DNA from: a virus | DNA length: 23,206 nt | Direction: 5' to 3' (one strand) | Virus record (IMG/VR): IMGVR_UViG_3300025853_008850 | Coordinates: 1 to 23,206 of that record | Part shown: positions 19,912 to 23,206 of the stretch, piece after piece | Numbering within the stretch: the stretch's first letter is position 1 | Layout: each line of letters opens with the position of its first letter | Translations under genes and position numbers: made by a program | The notes under the pieces: model-generated | What the model saw: only the letters and a program-made list of their open reading frames with translations | Told to the model about the DNA's origin: nothing | The model's database searches: none

Positions 19912-20666
19912 ACAGAATCGAAAATTACGAAGAATTAAAAAACAGAATTACTTCTTGGATTAAAGAATACGCAAACACTAATGGCATTGAAGCACTTGTT
20001 GTTGGTGTATCTGGTGGTATTGATTCTGGTGTAGTTTCTACTCTTTGTGCAGAAACTGGACTACCGACTTATGTTCTGTCTATGCCTTTGAACTCTAGTG
20101 CAAAGAATGACGACTTGTCTGATTCATACACTAGTGCGCTTGAAAAGAAGTATGAAAATGTAACTAAAGTTAGAGTAGATTTGTCTCCTGTGTATGAGAG
20201 GTTTATTAGCAGCCTAGATTTCTGGATTGGTGATGGTGAGTTTACCTCAAACGATTTGGCAAATGCCAATACTAAATCACGTCTTCGCATGGTAACTCTA
20301 TATCAGATTGCTGCGAATGTTAGTGGTATTGTTGTTGGCACTGGTAATAAAGTTGAAGATTATGGTGTAGGATTTTACACTAAATATGGTGATGGTGGTG
20401 TTGATATTGCACCAATTGCAGATCTTTATAAGACAGAAGTATGGGAACTTGGAAAACATCTTGGTGTAGATCAACGTATCATTGACGCTCCTCCTACAGA
20501 TGGACTCTGGGAAGATAGTCGAACTGATGAAGATCAGATTGGCGCATCATACGCTGAACTTGAAGAAGCAATGGAGTTGGGAACTGGCTCTGCAGTTGAA
20601 GTTCTCAATAAATTCAATGCTCAGAACAAGCACAAAATGGAACCTATCCCTACATTCAAACTATGA
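19908..20666 (+). CDS. NAD synthetase (NadE-like, ammonia-dependent type)
   Basis: 252 residues from the ATG at 19908, which overlaps the previous stop as ATGA. The PP-loop SGGIDSG (35-41) binds ATP. NTKSRLRM (121-128), VVGTGNKVEDYGVGFYTKYG (142-161), GGVDIAPIADLYKTEV (163-178), PPTDGLW (195-201) and TDEDQIG (206-212) are the NadE signatures. The enzyme amidates nicotinic-acid adenine dinucleotide to NAD. There is no glutaminase domain, so ammonia is the nitrogen source. In a sugar operon it could keep up NAD for the dehydrogenase that follows (4-nt overlap) and the epimerases. A sugar amidotransferase role is less likely given how complete the NadE motifs are. Confidence 0.9.
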   Translation: MNRIENYEELKNRITSWIKEYANTNGIEALVVGVSGGIDSGVVSTLCAETGLPTYVLSMPLNSSAKNDDLSDSYTSALEKKYENVTKVRVDLSPVYERFISSLDFWIGDGEFTSNDLANANTKSRLRMVTLYQIAANVSGIVVGTGNKVEDYGVGFYTKYGDGGVDIAPIADLYKTEVWELGKHLGVDQRIIDAPPTDGLWEDSRTDEDQIGASYAELEEAMELGTGSAVEVLNKFNAQNKHKMEPIPTFKL

Positions 20667-21778
20667 AAATTGGAATTATCGGAGCAGGACGACTTGGCAT
20701 TTGCCTTGCACTTCTTTGCGAAAAGGCAGGTTATGATGTATTAGTTTCTGACATCAGAGAAGACTATATTAAATCTCTTCAGAATAAAGAAATTGATACT
20801 AATGAACCTGGGGTTGCTGAACTTCTCAAGCAATCGACAAACCTGAGAGCAACAACTGATAATAAAAAAGTCATCGAAGAGTGTGATGTAGTTTACACAT
20901 TAGTTGCAACTCCTTCACTTCCAACAGGAGACTATGATGTTTCTGCTATTTGGAAAGTGATTGATGATATTGTTTCTTCTGAAGTATATAATAAAACATT
21001 TGTCGTTGGTTGCACTACTAATCCTGGAGACTGTGAAAAGTTTCAGGATTATCTTGATGATACTAACTCTGGGTGGGATGTTTTCTATAATCCAGAGTTT
21101 ATTGCTCAAGGATCTATCATTAGAGATTTACAACATGCCGACATGGTTCTGATTGGTGGACATAAATCAAAGACATATGATAATCTTTATAAGATGTATC
21201 ATCAAATTCAAGTAAGCGAACCTAAGATTAGTTTAATGTCAACAACGGCTGCTGAACTAGTTAAACTTGCAGTTAATTGCTATTTGACTACTAAAATTAG
21301 TTATGCCAATATGGTTGGGGAGGTTATGACTCTTTCTGGATTTGAACATGAGATTGAAAGCGTTCTTGGTGCTATTGGAGATGACTCTAGGGTTGGTAAA
21401 AAATATTTAAATTATGGATATGGATTTGGTGGACCATGCCTTCCTAGAGATAATCGTGCATTCGCTGCCTATGCAAAAAAACTTGGATTGACATACAATC
21501 TTGGCCAAACTACCGATGATTTTAATGATGAACATGCAAAGTTTTTAGTAGATTATTTCATTAAAAAGAATGAAAAAAATCTTCCTTTTTGTTTTCATTA
21601 CATCACCTATAAAGAAGGAACAGATATTCTTACAGAAAGTCAACAATATCGCTTGTGTTTAGATCTTTTAGAAAAAGGATATAAGGTTTATGTTATTGAA
21701 GATTCTATCGCGTCTCAATGCGATGAAAGAATTATTTTTGGTGTACCGTGTGAGGAAGTTTTTTGGATTGAACTATGA
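20663..21778 (+). CDS. UDP-glucose/GDP-mannose 6-dehydrogenase family
   Basis: 371 residues, somewhat shorter than typical (about 390-440). The NAD motif is GIIGAGRLG (4-12). NPEFIAQGSIIRDLQHAD (143-160), AELVKLAVNCYLTTKISYAN (197-216, with K201 and N205) and GYGFGGPCLPRD (252-263, catalytic C259 and D263) are the family's catalytic blocks. The C-terminal domain keeps ITYKEGTDILTES (314-326) but ends early after a second strand. It oxidises the C6 alcohol to a carboxylate with two NAD, making UDP-GlcA or a GDP-linked uronic acid. Pro precedes the cysteine where Ser is common. It overlaps NadE by 4 nt and GT25 by 4 nt. Confidence 0.9.
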   Translation: MKIGIIGAGRLGICLALLCEKAGYDVLVSDIREDYIKSLQNKEIDTNEPGVAELLKQSTNLRATTDNKKVIEECDVVYTLVATPSLPTGDYDVSAIWKVIDDIVSSEVYNKTFVVGCTTNPGDCEKFQDYLDDTNSGWDVFYNPEFIAQGSIIRDLQHADMVLIGGHKSKTYDNLYKMYHQIQVSEPKISLMSTTAAELVKLAVNCYLTTKISYANMVGEVMTLSGFEHEIESVLGAIGDDSRVGKKYLNYGYGFGGPCLPRDNRAFAAYAKKLGLTYNLGQTTDDFNDEHAKFLVDYFIKKNEKNLPFCFHYITYKEGTDILTESQQYRLCLDLLEKGYKVYVIEDSIASQCDERIIFGVPCEEVFWIEL

Positions 21779-22596
21779 ATGTTTTATTAGACAAAAATAA
21801 GTCCACATTCAAACTCAAGAATATTGGGCCAATCTATTATCTCAATCTCGATGGACAACCAGAGAGACGTGAGTATATGGAGAACCAATTTAAGTATTGG
21901 GAAGTAGAAAACTATGAGCGTATCTCTGCCTATGATGGTAGAGATGATGACTTGAGTGATATTATCTCTGGACGATATCCAGAGATGATGACCTCTGGGG
22001 AGATTGGATGTACAACGTCTCACCTGAAAGCAATTAAACACTATCTGGAAACCTCTGATAGTCCTTATGCGATTATCATGGAGGATGATTGCAGTTTAGA
22101 TTTAGTTCGTTTCTGGAACTTTACCTGGACTGATTTCTATGCACACTTTCCATATGATTATGATGTAGTTCAGATTGCTATTATTTGCACAGGAGATATT
22201 CATGTCAAACTTCACAAGAGGTTTGTTAATGACTTCTCTACAGCATGTTATGTAATCAACAGATATCATGCTGAGAAACTTGTAAGGCTTCATTGTCGTG
22301 GAGATAAGTATAAACTTGATAATGGTTGTAAACCACGTCCAGTTGCTGATGACTTGATTTACAATTCAGGAAATACTTTCTCCATTCCTTTGCTTCTTTA
22401 TAGAACTGAATTGGGTTCTAGTATTCACCCAGAGCATGTTGATGCATTCCACAAAGGAAATTATCAAGCTCAATCTTCTTTCTGGGAACAGAACGGTTCA
22501 AGTATTGACATTAAGGACTACATGAACTATGATCCTTACCTAGGCAGAATCACAGAGAACACTGCCACCAAGAGGACGGAAAACCCAACCTCTTGA
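21775..22596 (+). CDS. GT25-family glycosyltransferase (LPS-type)
   Basis: 273 residues. YYLNLDGQPERRE (21-33), RISAYDG (49-55), GEIGCTTSHLKAI (75-87) and YAIIMEDDCSLD (98-109, with the E-D-D metal site) are the GT25 line-up, followed by a less conserved half with VADDLIYNSGN and LLLYRTELGSSIHPEH. GT25 members add Gal or Glc to LPS cores in bacteria and to collagen in animals. This is the last gene of the operon. Its stop codon lies within the -35 of a possible promoter (22593-22598). No terminator with a T-run follows, so the operon transcript may read on into the porin-like gene. Confidence 0.88.
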   Translation: MNVLLDKNKSTFKLKNIGPIYYLNLDGQPERREYMENQFKYWEVENYERISAYDGRDDDLSDIISGRYPEMMTSGEIGCTTSHLKAIKHYLETSDSPYAIIMEDDCSLDLVRFWNFTWTDFYAHFPYDYDVVQIAIICTGDIHVKLHKRFVNDFSTACYVINRYHAEKLVRLHCRGDKYKLDNGCKPRPVADDLIYNSGNTFSIPLLLYRTELGSSIHPEHVDAFHKGNYQAQSSFWEQNGSSIDIKDYMNYDPYLGRITENTATKRTENPTS

Positions 22597-22626
22597 CAAA
22601 TTCTTAAAGTTGTTTTAAGATAAATA
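22593..22626 (+). promoter_or_regulatory. overlapping sigma70-like and T4-late promoters
   Basis: TTGACA (22593-22598) and TAAGAT (22616-22621) are 17 bp apart, and the late box GATAAATA occupies 22619-22626. An inverted repeat TCTTAAA/TTTAAGA (22602-22608/22614-22620) lies between the boxes. The late start would be near 22632. Confidence 0.55.
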
Positions 22627-22628
22627 AC

Positions 22629-22648
22629 AATTGGCACATGTGCCAATT
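22629..22648 (+). promoter_or_regulatory. 20-bp perfect palindrome at the late start site
   Basis: AATTGGCACA followed by its exact reverse complement, with no spacer. It begins 3 bp after the late promoter box and covers the predicted start (near 22632), a natural operator position. As RNA it could fold as a hairpin only in longer read-through transcripts. Confidence 0.65.
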
Positions 22649-22686
22649 TGACTAACCAATGCCTCAACTACTCGCAACGGTTCTGT

Positions 22687-22747
22687 CTTAAAATGTTTAA
22701 GCGGGGAAAGTCGAACTCCCCCTTCATCTGTGGGTAACCATTCCACA
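22687..22747 (+). other. three consecutive hairpins in the 5' leader
   Basis: CTTAAA/TTTAAG (22687-22701), GGGGA/TCCCC (22703-22721) and TGTGG/CCACA (22729-22747) follow each other in the leader of about 140 nt before the ATG at 22772. They may stabilise the message or hold a regulatory element. Confidence 0.4.
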
Positions 22748-22771
22748 AGTAAAAATTACGAGGTATCTAAA

Positions 22772-23137
22772 ATGATTAAATCCGCATTCGCAGCTCTGGC
22801 TGCTGCTCCCCTTTTCGCTGGCGCTGCAATGGCAGGTCCTTATGTGAACGTTGAAGCCAACTCTGGTTTCACTGGTAGCGACTACGCTGGCACCACCACC
22901 GACTTCCACGTAGGTTACGAAGGTTCAACTGGTGCTCTGGGTTACTATGTCCAAGGCGGTCCTTCCCTGGTTAGCCCTGACGGTGCTGCTTCTGACACCG
23001 TTTTCTCTGGTAAGGTTGGCGGTTCTGTTGCTGCTACCGAGAACCTGGGTGTCTATGGCGAGTTCAGCCTGGCAACTGGTGCTAATGGTGCTGACAACGG
23101 TTACGGCACCAAAGTTGGTGTTAAGTACACCTTCTGA
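22772..23137 (+). CDS. small secreted porin-like beta-barrel protein
   Basis: 121 residues. The ATG at 22772 has ACGAGG about 8 nt upstream; a GTG at 22730 only adds an implausible N-terminus before the signal peptide. Residues 1-21 are a signal peptide ending AAMA, cleaved before GPYVNVEANSG. The mature part (about 100 residues) alternates polar and hydrophobic residues in short strands (TDFHVGYEG, ALGYYVQGGP, LGVYGEFSLA, TKVGVKYTF) and ends in Phe, as outer-membrane barrels do. Similar small proteins occur, to my memory, in marine cyanobacteria and their phages. Codon choice is noticeably richer in G and C than in the operon, suggesting high expression or host origin. Confidence 0.8.
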   Translation: MIKSAFAALAAAPLFAGAAMAGPYVNVEANSGFTGSDYAGTTTDFHVGYEGSTGALGYYVQGGPSLVSPDGAASDTVFSGKVGGSVAATENLGVYGEFSLATGANGADNGYGTKVGVKYTF

Positions 23138-23158
23138 TAACTTAATCAGATAAAACTG

Positions 23159-23183
23159 AGGGACTCTTCGGAGTCCCTTTTTT
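23159..23183 (+). terminator. Rho-independent terminator with UUCG tetraloop
   Basis: AGGGACTC (23159-23166) pairs with GAGTCCCT (23171-23178) around TTCG, closed by C-G, and the T-run extends to 23183. It terminates the porin-like gene. A weaker hairpin TCTGAT/ATCAGA (23133-23150) covers the stop codon. Confidence 0.92.
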
Positions 23184-23189
23184 ATTGGT

Positions 23190-23206
23190 ATGAGTAAATT
23201 AAATCC
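23190..23206 (+). CDS. possible start of the next gene, cut by window edge
   Basis: ATG AGT AAA TTA AAT remains open to the edge (MSKLN). No Shine-Dalgarno or promoter is visible between the terminator and this ATG, so it is only a suggestion. Confidence 0.25.

Noticed and set aside
4972-22293. Numerous minus-strand ORFs of 60-160 codons inside the glycan operon
   Set aside because: Each is antisense to a gene with clear family motifs; compositions (runs of I, F, S, N) are typical reverse-strand shadows of AT-rich genes.
4846-22596. Host (cyanobacterial) O-antigen locus instead of phage DNA
   Set aside because: No Wzx, Wzy, Wzz or ABC exporter, extreme gene overlap, and flanks with T4 late boxes and phage tRNA genes favour a phage.
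22650-22730. Possible degenerate tRNA, from a T-loop-like GTCGAAC
   Set aside because: No acceptor, D or anticodon stems can be drawn around it; the hairpins listed fit better.
22932-23153. Second-frame ORF inside the porin-like gene
   Set aside because: It is a shadow of the signal-peptide-bearing gene, with no start signal.
1-23206. CRISPR array, IS element, integrase or att site
   Set aside because: No regularly spaced repeats, transposase or integrase motifs, or terminal direct repeats were seen.

Overview
The window looks like part of a marine T4-like cyanophage genome (a cyanomyovirus infecting Synechococcus or Prochlorococcus). Five things point there: T4-type late promoter boxes (TATAAATA and close variants), near-consensus host sigma70 promoters, an array of eight phage-type tRNA genes without encoded CCA, strings of very short overlapping ORFs of the type conserved in these phages, and homing-type endonucleases (GIY-YIG-like and HNH). 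The DNA is AT-rich. No integrase, IS element, CRISPR array or rRNA was seen. The virus assignment is inference from gene content, not from a database search.

Layout. (1) 1-4361: a GIY-YIG-like nuclease cut by the left edge, then tRNA genes Arg(UCU), Gly(UCC), Asn(GUU), Val(UAC), Ser(UGA), Pro(UGG), Ile(UAU) and Met(CAU), interleaved with small zinc-ribbon, membrane and unknown proteins, an orphan Phd-like antitoxin and an HNH endonuclease. Several tRNAs have their own sigma70 promoter, and where a protein gene follows a tRNA there is a late or early promoter box close behind the tRNA. (2) 4362-4845: a small coiled-coil protein gene, a pair of stem-loop repeats and a strong terminator. (3) 4846-22596: a 17.7-kb block of 21 same-strand genes for nucleotide-sugar synthesis, sugar transfer and methylation. 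Nineteen of its 20 junctions overlap by 1-16 nt and the other is an 8-nt gap, so it reads as one translationally coupled operon. It starts at a promoter whose -35 lies inside the preceding terminator. (4) 22597-23206: overlapping early/late promoter signals with a 20-bp perfect palindrome, a small secreted porin-like protein, a UUCG terminator and perhaps the first codons of another gene.

How the operon could work. It encodes a GDP-mannose 3,5-epimerase (giving GDP-L-galactose), three other extended SDR epimerase/dehydratases, a UDP-glucose/GDP-mannose dehydrogenase (giving a uronic acid), and an RfbH/E1-type PLP [2Fe-2S] 3-dehydrase (giving a 3-deoxy sugar). It also encodes an NAD synthetase, three SAM methyltransferases, and about ten known or likely glycosyltransferases (four GT11-like, GT17, GT47/exostosin-like, two GT2/GT-A, GT25, DUF5672) plus a DUF3431-like protein. 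None of these proteins has an obvious membrane segment, and no flippase, polymerase or lipid-linked initiating transferase is visible. The operon therefore looks like a cytosolic pathway for a long, unusual, methylated oligosaccharide. It may decorate a virion protein, or be added to a host glycan or LPS intermediate. The acceptor cannot be told from the sequence.
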